Counted from the first letter of the stretch, positions 26,768 to 34,941 are shown. The stretch is 64,000 bases of DNA from an uncultured Clostridia bacterium (GCA_934130975.1 CAKOYU010000006.1:1-64000); one strand, 5' to 3'. Made by a program: numbers and translations. The notes: a model not told the origin generated them from the letters alone.

Positions 26768-27310
26768 ATGAAAAAAGAAAATATACCAAATATTCTAACA
26801 ATTATACGTTTTATATTAATACCATTTATATTTACATCTGTAGTAAATGAGGACTTTTTAGCAACAATAATAATATTTACAATTTCAGCAATAACAGACA
26901 TATTAGATGGATATATTGCTAGAAAATATAATTATATTACTGATATAGGAAAGCTAATAGATCCTCTTGCAGATAAACTTACGCAAATGTCTTTATTATT
27001 ATCACTTGCTATATTGAAGATTTTACCTTGGTGGATATTTGCAATAGTATTTATTAAAGAATGTGTTATGATTATATCAGCATCATTGATGTATAAAAAA
27101 GAAGATGTAGTTGTATATAGTAAATGGTATGGAAAACTTGCAACAGTATTGTTTTACTTAGCAATAGTGTGTTCATTGCTTATAAATCAATTCCATTTTA
27201 ATATTTCATTTAGAATAGATTTGTATTTATATTATTTAGCGATACTTGCAACAATATTTTCTTTGGTAATGTATGCAATACAATTTAAATTTAAGAAAAA
27301 CTGTCAATAG
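26768..27310 (+). CDS. pgsA: CDP-diacylglycerol-glycerol-3-phosphate 3-phosphatidyltransferase
   Basis: 180 residues from the ATG at 26768, preceded by GAAAGGA; an upstream TTG is in frame but lacks support. The CDP-alcohol phosphotransferase signature is split over DILDGYIARKYN and GKLIDPLADKL (D-G-x2-A-R-x8-G-x3-D-x3-D). Four to five membrane helices. Makes phosphatidylglycerol phosphate, the first step to phosphatidylglycerol and cardiolipin. In the same direction as clpE and probably co-transcribed. A weak stem (AAAACTG/CAGTTTT with T run) ends the unit near 27325. Confidence 0.95.
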   Translation: MKKENIPNILTIIRFILIPFIFTSVVNEDFLATIIIFTISAITDILDGYIARKYNYITDIGKLIDPLADKLTQMSLLLSLAILKILPWWIFAIVFIKECVMIISASLMYKKEDVVVYSKWYGKLATVLFYLAIVCSLLINQFHFNISFRIDLYLYYLAILATIFSLVMYAIQFKFKKNCQ

Positions 27311-27343
27311 TGGCAGTTTTTTTTTGTGAAAATTTTGTGAATT

Positions 27344-27385
27344 TTAGCACTCTACTATTGACAATGCTAAAAATGGGTGTATAAT
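27344..27385 (+). promoter_or_regulatory. CIRCE operator overlapping the hsp20 promoter
   Basis: TTAGCACTC, nine bases, then CAATGCTAA: the left arm matches the CIRCE consensus fully, the right arm at seven of nine positions. The -35 box TTGACA (27358-27363) lies inside it, followed by 16 bases and TATAAT (27380-27385). HrcA would block this promoter until heat or misfolding inactivates it. Confidence 0.85.
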
Positions 27386-27474
27386 AAAAATGTAAATAGG
27401 AAAAAATAAATTTACTATTTATATGTGCTACCGAAAAAGGTGTCAACACATAAAATATAAGGAGGTAATGTATT

Positions 27475-27894
27475 ATGATGATGATACCAAGAAGAAATGG
27501 AAATGGATTAGATTTTTGGGATGAGGTTTTTCCTGATGCATTTTTCACAGAGAAAGAAAGTAAATTAATGAAAACCGATTTAAAAGAAAAAGACGGAAAA
27601 TACTTTTTAGAGATTGATATACCAGGATATGACAAAGAAGATATAAAAATAGAATTACATGAAGGTTATTTGACGGTATCGGCAGAAAAGAATGAAGAAA
27701 AAGAAGATAAACATGCTAAATACTTAAAGAGAGAAAGATTTTCTGGAATGTGTTCAAGAAGCTACTATGTTGGAGAGAATGTAAATGAAGAAGACATAAA
27801 AGCAAACTTTAAAAATGGTATTCTAACAATAGAATTTCCAAAGGAACCAGAAAAGAGAATTGAAGAGAAAAAATATATCCCAATTGGAGAATAA
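27475..27894 (+). CDS. Hsp20 small heat-shock protein
   Basis: 139 residues. An alpha-crystallin domain runs from about residue 36 (LKEKDGKYFLEIDIPGYDKEDIKIELHEG in part) to GILTIEFPKEPE, with the conserved final beta-strand motif and an IPI-like C-terminal tag. Small heat-shock proteins bind unfolding proteins without ATP. Strong AAGGAGGT site, CIRCE-type promoter upstream and a terminator directly downstream show a stand-alone HrcA-regulated gene. Confidence 0.95.
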   Translation: MMMIPRRNGNGLDFWDEVFPDAFFTEKESKLMKTDLKEKDGKYFLEIDIPGYDKEDIKIELHEGYLTVSAEKNEEKEDKHAKYLKRERFSGMCSRSYYVGENVNEEDIKANFKNGILTIEFPKEPEKRIEEKKYIPIGE

Positions 27895-27917
27895 AAAGCC
27901 AGAAGTGGCTTTTTTAT
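27893..27917 (+). terminator. terminator of hsp20
   Basis: AAAAAGCCA and TGGCTTTTT around GAAG, immediately after the stop codon. Confidence 0.85.
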
Positions 27918-27954
27918 ATTATACAGAATATTTACAAAGTTTATTATTTTTTCC

Positions 27955-27983
27955 TTGACAGATATTAAGTTAGAATGTATAAT
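27955..27983 (+). promoter_or_regulatory. consensus promoter upstream of the heptad-repeat gene
   Basis: TTGACA at 27955-27960, a 17-base spacer and TATAAT at 27978-27983, both perfect. It gives a leader of about 105 bases before the ATG at 28098; I see no strong fold in it. Confidence 0.82.
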
Positions 27984-28097
27984 CTAGTCATAATATTTTT
28001 GAGGTACTTTTGTACGATTTATATCAATATGAGTTTTTTATTCATAATATAAAATTTTTAAAATCTAAATGTTAAATCAAATTAAAGGAGGAATTCT

Positions 28098-28427
28098 ATG
28101 AACAATGATGAAATAGTAGTACCAATTTTGCGTGCAATAAATGACTTAAGAGAAGAGGTTAGAGATAATAAACGAGAAATACGAGAGATGAGAGAAGAAA
28201 ACAACAAGCGTTGGGATGAAAATGATAAGCGTTGGGAAGAAAACAACAAGCGCTGGGATGAAAACGATAAGCGTTGGGAAGAAAACAATATACGATGGGA
28301 AAAATATGAAAAAGACAGAGAAAGAGATCATAAAGAAATAATTGACTTACTTATCAGGTATGATGCTGCAGTATCAAAAAAACTTGGAGATCCTAATGCA
28401 AATAAGATGCTAAAATTATTGAAATAA
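28098..28427 (+). CDS. coiled-coil protein with seven-residue tandem repeats, unknown
   Basis: 109 residues. The middle (about 36-72) is a run of near-perfect heptads of the form KRWDEND / KRWEENN, written in DNA as 21-base tandem repeats that alternate two versions. Charged helices flank it (INDLREEVRDNKREIREMREENN; KYEKDRERDHKEIIDLL). The whole is likely one long coiled coil with a regularly placed tryptophan. No signal peptide or membrane helix. Similar short Clostridial proteins are annotated only as hypothetical. GGAGG site, own promoter. tmk follows 57 bases later. Copy number of the repeat may vary between strains. Confidence 0.7.
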   Translation: MNNDEIVVPILRAINDLREEVRDNKREIREMREENNKRWDENDKRWEENNKRWDENDKRWEENNIRWEKYEKDRERDHKEIIDLLIRYDAAVSKKLGDPNANKMLKLLK

Positions 28428-28484
28428 TAAGATTTTTGTATAAAAGTACATCAAAAAATATATAAAATAAAGGAGATTAATAAA

Positions 28485-29162
28485 ATGGGAAAATTATTTG
28501 TAATAGATGGAACAGATGGAAGTGGAAAGCAAACACAATTTGAAAAGTTAGAAAAAAGATTGACTAAAGATGGAATTGATTATAAAACAGTGAGCTTTCC
28601 AAATTATGATTCACCAAGTTCATCATTAGTAAAGATGTATTTATCAGGTGAATTTGGAAAGAATGCTAAAGATGTAAGTCCATATATAGCTTCAACTTTT
28701 TATGCTGCAGATAGATATGCTACATTTAAACTAGGATATAAAGAATATTATGATAATGGAGGTATAATATTAGCAGATAGATATACTACGGCTAATATGG
28801 TACATCAAGCAGGAAAAATATATGACAAAGAAGAAAGAAAAAAATTTTTAGATTGGCTTTGGGATTTTGAATTTGATTTATATGGATTGCCAATACCAAC
28901 AGAAGTATTTTTCTTGAATATGCCAGTAGAAAAATCTTTAGAATTAATAGAAAATAGAGAAAATAAATTTAGTCATACAACCAAAAAGGATATACATGAA
29001 AGTGACAAAAACCATTTAACAGATGCATATAATGCTGCATGTGATGTTGCAAAAGAATATAATTGGCATGAAATACATTGTGTTAAGGATAAGAAGTTAC
29101 GTTCAATTGAGGATATACATGAAGAAATATATAAACAAATAAGAAAACACATACAATTTTAA
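28485..29162 (+). CDS. tmk: thymidylate kinase
   Basis: 225 residues. The P-loop is DGTDGSGKQTQ. The DR(Y/H) motif is in LADRYTTANMVHQ, and a lid region rich in charged residues follows (RENKFSHTTKKDIHES). Converts dTMP to dTDP. The DGTDGSGK form and the extra length compared with the 205-residue Bacillus enzyme fit the longer Clostridial/eukaryote-like type. AAGGAG site precedes the ATG. The OLE RNA promoter lies 82 bases after the stop. Confidence 0.93.
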   Translation: MGKLFVIDGTDGSGKQTQFEKLEKRLTKDGIDYKTVSFPNYDSPSSSLVKMYLSGEFGKNAKDVSPYIASTFYAADRYATFKLGYKEYYDNGGIILADRYTTANMVHQAGKIYDKEERKKFLDWLWDFEFDLYGLPIPTEVFFLNMPVEKSLELIENRENKFSHTTKKDIHESDKNHLTDAYNAACDVAKEYNWHEIHCVKDKKLRSIEDIHEEIYKQIRKHIQF

Positions 29163-29244
29163 AAAATAACATGAAAAATGAAAGAAATCATTAAATTTCA
29201 AGCTAAATTAAGCTATATTAGCCTATAGAAACCTGAAATTAATC

Positions 29245-29272
29245 TTGATAAATTGGATAAATTTGGTATAAT
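29245..29272 (+). promoter_or_regulatory. promoter of the OLE RNA
   Basis: TTGATA at 29245-29250, 16 bases, TATAAT at 29267-29272. The start of transcription would be near 29279, exactly where the closing helix of the RNA begins. Confidence 0.75.
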
Positions 29273-29277
29273 AATAA

Positions 29278-29802
29278 CGATGGTGCATTATTCTAGTCGT
29301 ACTATTTATTGCGAGGGTGGGGCTAAAAATCCACTAAAGGGCATACCGATGAAGCATCTTATTTGTGCGCGAAATGCCAGTTTTGTGTGTGAGTAGGATG
29401 AAAGAAACCAGGGTATGGTATAATGGCATATACAGGATTCCCTTGTTTCGTTGAGGCTTAAATTGCATTTTTAAGTGAAACCTATGGTGAGTGCCAAGAC
29501 ACAAAATACATAGAGTAGCCTGTCTTGAGTGAATGTATTGGGATTAAGTTTAACTATGAAATTGCATTTGCAAAAAAGACTAGCAATAAGTAATAGTATG
29601 TCAAGGAAAACTTCTAGAATGTTTGCTTTCATAAAAGCATAGAAATCTGAGGATTAAGGTACGGACTTAAGTGGCGATCTAGTGCCTAATGAAATATGTA
29701 GGTGTTCTTTTTAAATGGAAACAGCTATATAGTAATATATAGTAAAGAATAGAGAAATTCAACTAGACCTAAACCGTAAAATTTACTTAGATTTTACCAT
29801 CT
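29278..29802 (+). ncRNA. ole: OLE RNA (ornate large extremophilic RNA)
   Basis: A gene-free stretch of about 525 bases between a promoter and oapA, with G-rich, base-paired composition unlike the AT-rich spacers here. The ends pair: CGATGGT at 29278 with ACCATC at 29796, and TTCTAG against CTAGA just inside. Conserved-looking single-stranded blocks include GGTGGGGCTAAAAATCC, GGGCATACCGATGAAGC and GTTGAGGCTTAAATTGC. OLE RNA is known from Bacilli and Clostridia, sits beside oapA, forms a membrane RNP and has been linked to stress and magnesium tolerance. The call rests on the oapA neighbour, size, closing helix and my memory of the family consensus; a covariance search would settle it. Confidence 0.82.
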
Positions 29803-29819
29803 TGTAAAAAATAAAATGT

Positions 29820-29850
29820 GCGAGATTTTATTAATAAATTCTCGCTTTAT
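29820..29850 (+). terminator. weak terminator or attenuator between OLE RNA and oapA
   Basis: GCGAGA and TCTCGC around a 14-base AT loop, followed by TTTATT. The stem is short, so some read-through into oapA (28 bases on) is likely. Confidence 0.55.
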
Positions 29851-29877
29851 TAGTATAAAAGGAGAAGAAAATATACA

Positions 29878-30408
29878 ATGAAAAAAGACAAAGAAAAAGA
29901 ACACTCGAAAGTAAAATGGTTTATAGAGATATTTATAACTACATTTATATTATCGATGGCGTTTTCATACATATCAAATAATGGAGTAACACATTTAAAT
30001 ATACTATCATCAGTAATAATACTAATAGTAGTAATTGCAATAGGTATATTATTTGATATAGTTGGCGTTGCAGTAACTGTTGCTAAAGAGCATGAATTTC
30101 ATGCAAAGGCAACTAAAAAAGTTGCGGGAGCAAAAACATCTATAAAATTAATAAAAAATGCAGCCAAAGTAGCTAATATATGTGCGGATGTTATAGGGGA
30201 TATTTGTGGTGTATTAAGTGGTGCAATTAGTGCTTTAATAGCTGCAAAAATTTCAGAAAAAGTAGGAGTAAATTTACAATTTGTAATAAGTGCAGGCGTT
30301 GCTGCAATAACTGTCGGAGGAAAAGCGATAGGAAAAGAAATTGCAAATAATAATTCAACACAGATAGTTCATTTCGTAGGAATTATATTAAATAAAATAT
30401 ATAAATAA
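29878..30408 (+). CDS. oapA: OLE-associated protein OapA
   Basis: 176 residues, about the size of known OapA. A basic N-terminus (MKKDKEKEHSKVK) is followed by membrane helices at about 14-33, 42-69, 104-123 and 130-150, with a basic loop at 75-98 that could contact RNA. The family's DxxxD motif is present: D104 and D108 in ADVIGDIC at the start of the third helix. OapA anchors OLE RNA to the membrane as a dimer. It lies directly downstream of the RNA, same strand, with GGAG upstream. The pairing of a 525-nt structured RNA and this protein is what identifies both. Confidence 0.85.
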   Translation: MKKDKEKEHSKVKWFIEIFITTFILSMAFSYISNNGVTHLNILSSVIILIVVIAIGILFDIVGVAVTVAKEHEFHAKATKKVAGAKTSIKLIKNAAKVANICADVIGDICGVLSGAISALIAAKISEKVGVNLQFVISAGVAAITVGGKAIGKEIANNNSTQIVHFVGIILNKIYK

Positions 30409-30412
30409 AATA

Positions 30413-30445
30413 GAACAGCTAAACAATTTTAATGTTTAGCTGTTA
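30413..30445. terminator. bidirectional terminator between oapA and ruvA
   Basis: AACAGCTAAACA and TGTTTAGCTGTT pair perfectly around ATTTTAA. The right arm is also the last codons of ruvA. Confidence 0.82.
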
Positions 30446-31043
30446 ATAAAATTAAGCCTTTTTTAATTAAGTCTTCAACACTAAGATTTTTAACATCTAA
30501 ATGTTTGAAGGCTTTTTCTATGTCTTTACGTGTATAACCAAGAACCATAAGTCCAGAAGTTGCTTCTTGAATGTTTTCTGAAATTTTTATAGAATTTAAT
30601 TTTTGATTTTCTAGTTTTTCTTCATCTAATTCAGATTGTTCGGCTTTTAATTTATCTTTTAATTCTAAAATAATTCTTTGAGCAGATTTGGGACCAATTC
30701 CAGGAACTTGAGTAAGTAGTTTTACATTGTTGGAAATAACTGCAATAGCAAATTCAGATGGTTCGATACAAGAAATCATTACTAATGCACTTTTGGCACC
30801 AACTCCGCTAACACTAATAAGCAATTCGAACATTCTAAGTTCTTCTTGAGTTTTGAATCCATATATACTAATATCATCTTCTCTAACTCTGTAATATGTA
30901 TGGACTTTAATAATTTTACCAATTTCACCAAGCGAATTTATAGCATTTTCAGACATAAATATTTTATATCCAAGTCCTCCAACGTCGATAACTATATAAT
31001 TTTTATTTTTCATTTCTAATGAACCTTTTATATATGCTAACAT
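30429..31043 (-). CDS. ruvA: Holliday junction branch migration protein RuvA
   Basis: 204 residues from the ATG at 31043, chosen because GAAAGGATG precedes it on the reverse strand; the open frame runs further upstream without support. Domain I begins MLAYIKGSLE with the OB fold. Two helix-hairpin-helix motifs follow (LISVSGVGAKSALVM, LTQVPGIGPKSAQRII). A linker leads to domain III (EATSGLMVLGYTRKDIEKAF), which touches RuvB. RuvA holds the Holliday junction. No ruvB or ruvC lies beside it in the window, unlike many Firmicutes. It is transcribed divergently from rarA. Confidence 0.96.
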   Translation of the reverse strand: MLAYIKGSLEMKNKNYIVIDVGGLGYKIFMSENAINSLGEIGKIIKVHTYYRVREDDISIYGFKTQEELRMFELLISVSGVGAKSALVMISCIEPSEFAIAVISNNVKLLTQVPGIGPKSAQRIILELKDKLKAEQSELDEEKLENQKLNSIKISENIQEATSGLMVLGYTRKDIEKAFKHLDVKNLSVEDLIKKGLILLTAKH

Positions 31044-31167
31044 TTTAATCATCCTTTCACTTTTGATATTATAAATATAAAAAAAATAAATGTCAATGTT
31101 CCGATTAGTAATGTATGTTGACATTTTTTCAAACACGTTTTATAATCAAACAGAAAGGAAGGGAAAG

Positions 31168-32415
31168 ATGAGTAATACAGAACCATTAGCATATAGAATG
31201 AGGCCTAAGACTTTAGAAGAGTATGAAGGACAAGAACATGTAATAGGACCAGGAAAATTATTATATAGAACAATAAAAGCAGATAGATTATCAAGTATAA
31301 TTTTATTTGGACCTCCAGGATGTGGAAAGACATCTCTTGCCAAGGTAATAAGTGAAACAACAAAATATAAGTTTTATAAAATAAATGCGGTAACTGCAGG
31401 AGTATCAGACATAAAAAGAATTGTAGAGGAGACTCAAAATTTTATGATGAATCCAGCAGGAAAAAGCATTTTATTTATTGATGAGATTCATAGATTTAAT
31501 AAATTACAGCAAGATGCATTGTTGCCATTTGTAGAAAATGGAACAATAATATTAATAGGGGCAACTACAGAAAATCCATATTTTGAAGTGAATAAGGCTT
31601 TAATATCTAGATCAATGGTAATAAAACTTGAACCATTAACAGAAAAAAATATATATAATATTTTGAAAAGAGCTTTAACAAGTAAAGAAGGGCTTGGAGA
31701 ATATAGTGTAAAAATAGAAGATAGTACTTTAAGAAAGATAGCAGATATAGCTAATGGAGATGTACGAACAGCTCTAAACGGATTAGAAATAGCAGTACTA
31801 ACAACTAATATGGAATCAGATGGATATATTCATATTACAGATGAAGTAATAAAAAATAGTATTCAAAATAGGAAAGCTATATTTGATAAAAATGGTGATA
31901 CACACTATGATAATATAAGTGCATTTATAAAATCAATGAGAGGATCAGATCCAGATGCAGTATTACTTTATTTAGCAAGGGCACTAAATGGAGGAGAAGA
32001 TCCGGTATTTTTAGCAAGAAGAATTGTAATATGTGCTTCAGAAGATGTAGGTTTAGCAGATCCACAAGCGCTTGTAATTGCAACATCTGCAATGCAGGCA
32101 GTACATATGGTTGGAATGCCAGAAGCAAGAATTATTTTAGCAGAAGCGGCAGTATATGTAGCAAATTGTAAGAAATCTAATGCAACTTATTTAGGAATAA
32201 ATAAAGCACTAGAAGATGTTAAAAGTCAGGATACTGGAGAAATACCAATGCATATAAGAAATGCTCCAATAGAAAAAATGAGAGAGCTCGGTTACAACGA
32301 AGGGTATAAGTATCCACATGATTATCCAGGACATTGGGTAGAACAGCAATATTTGCCAGATAAAATGTTAGGAACAAAATACTTTATAAAAGATGAAAAT
32401 ATTAATTTACAATAG
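31168..32415 (+). CDS. rarA: replication-associated recombination ATPase RarA/MgsA
   Basis: 415 residues from the ATG at 31168 (GGAAGGGAAAG upstream). Starts PLAYRMRPKTLEEYEGQEH, the usual RarA opening. Walker A FGPPGCGKTS, Walker B ILFIDEIHRFNK, sensor GATTENP, then the C-terminal MgsA domain with SAFIKSMRGSDPDAVLLYLAR and ALEDVKSQDTGEIPMHIRNAP. RarA is related to RuvB and clamp loaders and acts at stalled forks. Sharing a divergent promoter region with ruvA groups two fork or junction proteins. Confidence 0.96.
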   Translation: MSNTEPLAYRMRPKTLEEYEGQEHVIGPGKLLYRTIKADRLSSIILFGPPGCGKTSLAKVISETTKYKFYKINAVTAGVSDIKRIVEETQNFMMNPAGKSILFIDEIHRFNKLQQDALLPFVENGTIILIGATTENPYFEVNKALISRSMVIKLEPLTEKNIYNILKRALTSKEGLGEYSVKIEDSTLRKIADIANGDVRTALNGLEIAVLTTNMESDGYIHITDEVIKNSIQNRKAIFDKNGDTHYDNISAFIKSMRGSDPDAVLLYLARALNGGEDPVFLARRIVICASEDVGLADPQALVIATSAMQAVHMVGMPEARIILAEAAVYVANCKKSNATYLGINKALEDVKSQDTGEIPMHIRNAPIEKMRELGYNEGYKYPHDYPGHWVEQQYLPDKMLGTKYFIKDENINLQ

Positions 32416-32474
32416 AATGTTTTTATGTTAAAATTTAAATGTAAGGATTTAAGAAATGTACAAGGAGATAAAAT

Positions 32475-33378
32475 ATGAAATCTAAAAGAGACATAGAAAA
32501 AAGAGAAGATAGAATAACTTATTTAGCAAATAAAAAAATTGATAGAATTGAGCAAAAAAGAGGAAGCAAATTAGAGGAAAAAGAAATTATTGATGTTTTT
32601 GATGATGCTGAAAAGTATGTGAAAGCCAAAGATAAGGCAAAAAGACAAAAACAAAAGCAGAGAAGAAAATTGAGAAACAAAATAATTGCAATTTTAGGAG
32701 CTCTTGGTATAACTATTGGAGGGGGACATGCATTATTAACTAGTGGAGAAACTCAAGATGCAAATATAAAAGTAGAAGAAAACAATACAAAAGATGACTC
32801 TAATTCAAAATTTAGAGATGAAATGAAAGTAAATGAAGCTGAAGAATATGAGACTGAAGAATATGCAATAAATTCAATGTTAATAGATGAAATATTAGAA
32901 AGTTATAATTCTAAATTGAATGATGAAAATAAAATTGATAAGACAGATTTACGGAATAATATTGCAAAGTGAAATGGGAGAAGGAAATATTATAGGAAAT
33001 GTCTCTAATAATGGAGAAGTAACATATCGAGAAAATGTAAAAGCTGCAGATGAAGGAAAAATGAGCGAAAATGATTATTGGGTACCAGCAGGGGCAATAG
33101 AGAGAATATATGTACTGGTTGACAAAAAATCTAAAAATACAGTTGCTGGTATTGGAGATATTGAAGACTCTGCAAGCAAGTATACAGAAGTTACGGCAGA
33201 AAGAGTTTTTATTAAAGATAATGGAGTTAATGTAGAATATATAATGAATGCTGATAATTATATAAGTCTTGATGAAGTTAGTGAGAAAAATTTGCAAACA
33301 GTTTATAATAGTTTTGAACAATATTATTTAGATAGAATTGGAGAAAAACAAACTGAAGATCAAAGTACATCTAGATAA
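32475..33378 (+). pseudogene. membrane-anchored protein of unknown function, split by a one-base frameshift
   Basis: Reads as about 300 residues if the C at 32952 is removed. The first frame (stop at 32972) holds a very basic cytosolic part (residues 1-75) and one membrane helix (about 76-95, IIAILGALGITIGGGHALL). An acidic outer stretch to KIDKTDL follows. The second frame then continues GIILQSEMGEGNIIGN and a beta-rich domain to TSR at 33378. The two frames overlap by 53 bases, and neither has a separate ribosome binding site at the junction, so this was one gene. Start has AAGGAG. I do not recognise the family. Confidence 0.72.
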
Positions 33379-33465
33379 CAAATCGGATAAATTATAGAAA
33401 AATGGTAAAAATAAAACTGGTAGTTAGAGAATACCAGTTTTATTTTGTGTTTGGAGAATTATACC

Positions 33466-33816
33466 ATGATTGTAAAAAAAATAATATTAGGAATTATTGC
33501 AGGAATTATATGTGGATTATTTGGTACAGGAGGAGGATTAATACTTGTGCCAGCATTTATATATATGTTGAAATTAGATCCTAAAAAATCAAGAGGGACA
33601 TCATTAAGTTGTATGTTGGTAATGGTTATAGTTAGTAGCATATTGTATTCTAAAAATAAGTACATAGATTGGAAGTCGGGAATCTTATGTGCGATAGGAG
33701 GAATTATAGGAGGATACTTTGGTGCAAAAATATTAAAAAATATTCCAGATTATATATTAAAAATTATATTTGTAATATTTTTGATATATTATTCCATAAA
33801 AATATTATTTTTCTAG
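33466..33816 (+). CDS. half-size TSUP (TauE/SafE) transporter, first partner
   Basis: 116 residues from the ATG at 33466 (GGAG upstream; a TTG at 33445 is in frame). Four hydrophobic segments and the TauE/SafE repeat signature GLFGTGGGLILVPAFIY. Later GGIIGGYFGAKILKNIPDYILK matches the end of one TSUP repeat. Full-length members have two such repeats and export anions such as sulfite or sulfonates, or take up others. Here each repeat is a separate gene; the second starts 12 bases on. They probably form a heterodimer. Substrate unknown. Confidence 0.85.
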   Translation: MIVKKIILGIIAGIICGLFGTGGGLILVPAFIYMLKLDPKKSRGTSLSCMLVMVIVSSILYSKNKYIDWKSGILCAIGGIIGGYFGAKILKNIPDYILKIIFVIFLIYYSIKILFF

Positions 33817-33828
33817 AAGGAGGAATAT

Positions 33829-34218
33829 ATGATGCCTATATTAATAGGGATGTTTTCGGGAATATTTAGTGGAATAGGAATGGGCGGTGGAACAATATTA
33901 ATATTCTTATTAACGACATTTTTAAATATTGAACAACATTTAGCTCAATCAACGAACTTAATATATTTTATACCAACAGCCATTACTGCAATTTTTGTTA
34001 ATTATAAAAATAAAAATATTGATCTGAATTTGGCTATTTTTACATCTATAGGAGGAATTATTGGGGCAATAATAGGGGCAATAATTTCTATTAATACAGA
34101 TGTATTAAAATTAAAGAAAATGTTTGGCGTTTTTTTGGCAATAATTGCTATGCATGAAATATATACCTTATTAAAAGAGTATAAACACTATAAAAAAAGA
34201 GATAATAAAAATAGTTAA
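33829..34218 (+). CDS. half-size TSUP (TauE/SafE) transporter, second partner
   Basis: 129 residues, four hydrophobic segments, with the matching repeat signature GIFSGIGMGGGTILIFLLT and the GGIIGAIIGA turn. It differs from the first partner in sequence, which argues for a heterodimer of non-identical halves rather than duplication without purpose. GAAGGAGG ribosome site. A 45-residue gene follows and a terminator then closes the unit. Confidence 0.85.
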   Translation: MMPILIGMFSGIFSGIGMGGGTILIFLLTTFLNIEQHLAQSTNLIYFIPTAITAIFVNYKNKNIDLNLAIFTSIGGIIGAIIGAIISINTDVLKLKKMFGVFLAIIAMHEIYTLLKEYKHYKKRDNKNS

Positions 34219-34244
34219 ATTAATTATGAAAGTGAGGAAAAAAT

Positions 34245-34382
34245 ATGAAATTTGTAAAAGGAATGATGATAGGTGGATTAATTACAACAGGTGTTATTAT
34301 GATGTGGAATGAAAATGAGATGTCAACAAAGAAAATAACAAAAAAAGGAAAGAAGTTAGCTAAGAAAATGGGAATAATGTAA
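34245..34382 (+). CDS. 45-residue small membrane protein
   Basis: Starts at ATG 34245 after AGTGAGG. One short hydrophobic stretch (about 5-20, KGMMIGGLITTGVIMMW) is followed by a lysine-rich tail (KKITKKGKKLAKKMG). It resembles the small YtxH/DUF3918-like type found in Firmicutes, but is too short to place firmly. It is read with the TSUP pair, 26 bases downstream, and ends at a strong terminator. Confidence 0.6.
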   Translation: MKFVKGMMIGGLITTGVIMMWNENEMSTKKITKKGKKLAKKMGIM

Positions 34383-34422
34383 AAAAGTTGTCAAAAGGAA
34401 TTAACCTTTTTGACAACTTTTT
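34383..34422. terminator. bidirectional terminator
   Basis: AAAAGTTGTCAAAAGG and CCTTTTTGACAACTTTT around AATTAA, between the convergent TSUP unit and the reverse-strand gene that ends at 34425. Confidence 0.92.
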
Positions 34423-34424
34423 TG

Positions 34425-34868
34425 TTAATCGTTAGAACAATCGCATTTGTCGCATGGTTTATCACAAGGGTGAAAATCATCACAATCTAGTTTTATTCCT
34501 TTTAGACATTTTCCTTCATGATGACATTTAGCGCAAACTTTTATGTGTTTAACATTATCTTTCCATATTTGGATAGCATATTTTTTTCCTGGACAAAGTG
34601 GACCGAAAACAAATTCGCCTTCATCATCAGTAAAAGTATGAGATACAGGTTTTAATTCTTTTTTTCCAAATTTGAAATCAACTTCTACTAATTTTACAAC
34701 AGCGTCTCTTACAGGTTCTTTAAAGCAATCTCTTACTACTCCGTAAATAACGTCTCTATGATCATTTGCTAAAACTATATCTAAATCAAATTGTTTGCCA
34801 TCTGCAATGAATCCATCAATATCTACAAAAGGATGCATTGGTTCAGGTTTATTTTCAGTAATTTCCAT
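34425..34868 (-). CDS. carboxypeptidase-regulatory-like protein with cysteine-rich tail
   Basis: 147 residues. The central beta-sandwich pattern (VVRDCFKEPVRDAVVKLVEV, then FTDDEGEFVFGPLCPGKKYAI) is that of the transthyretin/carboxypeptidase regulatory fold seen in surface proteins. The end is rich in cysteine and histidine (CAKCHHEGKCLKG, then CDKPCDKCDC), suggesting metal binding or disulfide cross-linking. No signal peptide, so it may be inside the cell or placed in a spore coat, which is common for such short proteins in spore formers. GGAAG ribosome site. Function not known. Confidence 0.6.
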   Translation of the reverse strand: MEITENKPEPMHPFVDIDGFIADGKQFDLDIVLANDHRDVIYGVVRDCFKEPVRDAVVKLVEVDFKFGKKELKPVSHTFTDDEGEFVFGPLCPGKKYAIQIWKDNVKHIKVCAKCHHEGKCLKGIKLDCDDFHPCDKPCDKCDCSND

Positions 34869-34941
34869 ATTAAAACTTCCTTTCTTATCGGCTTAAGCCA
34901 AGATTAATATATAATATGAAAAAAAACTTTATTTGCTACAT

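Noticed and set aside
28180..28320. CRISPR array at the 21-base repeats
   Set aside because: Repeats are contiguous, in frame and without spacers; they encode heptads of one protein.
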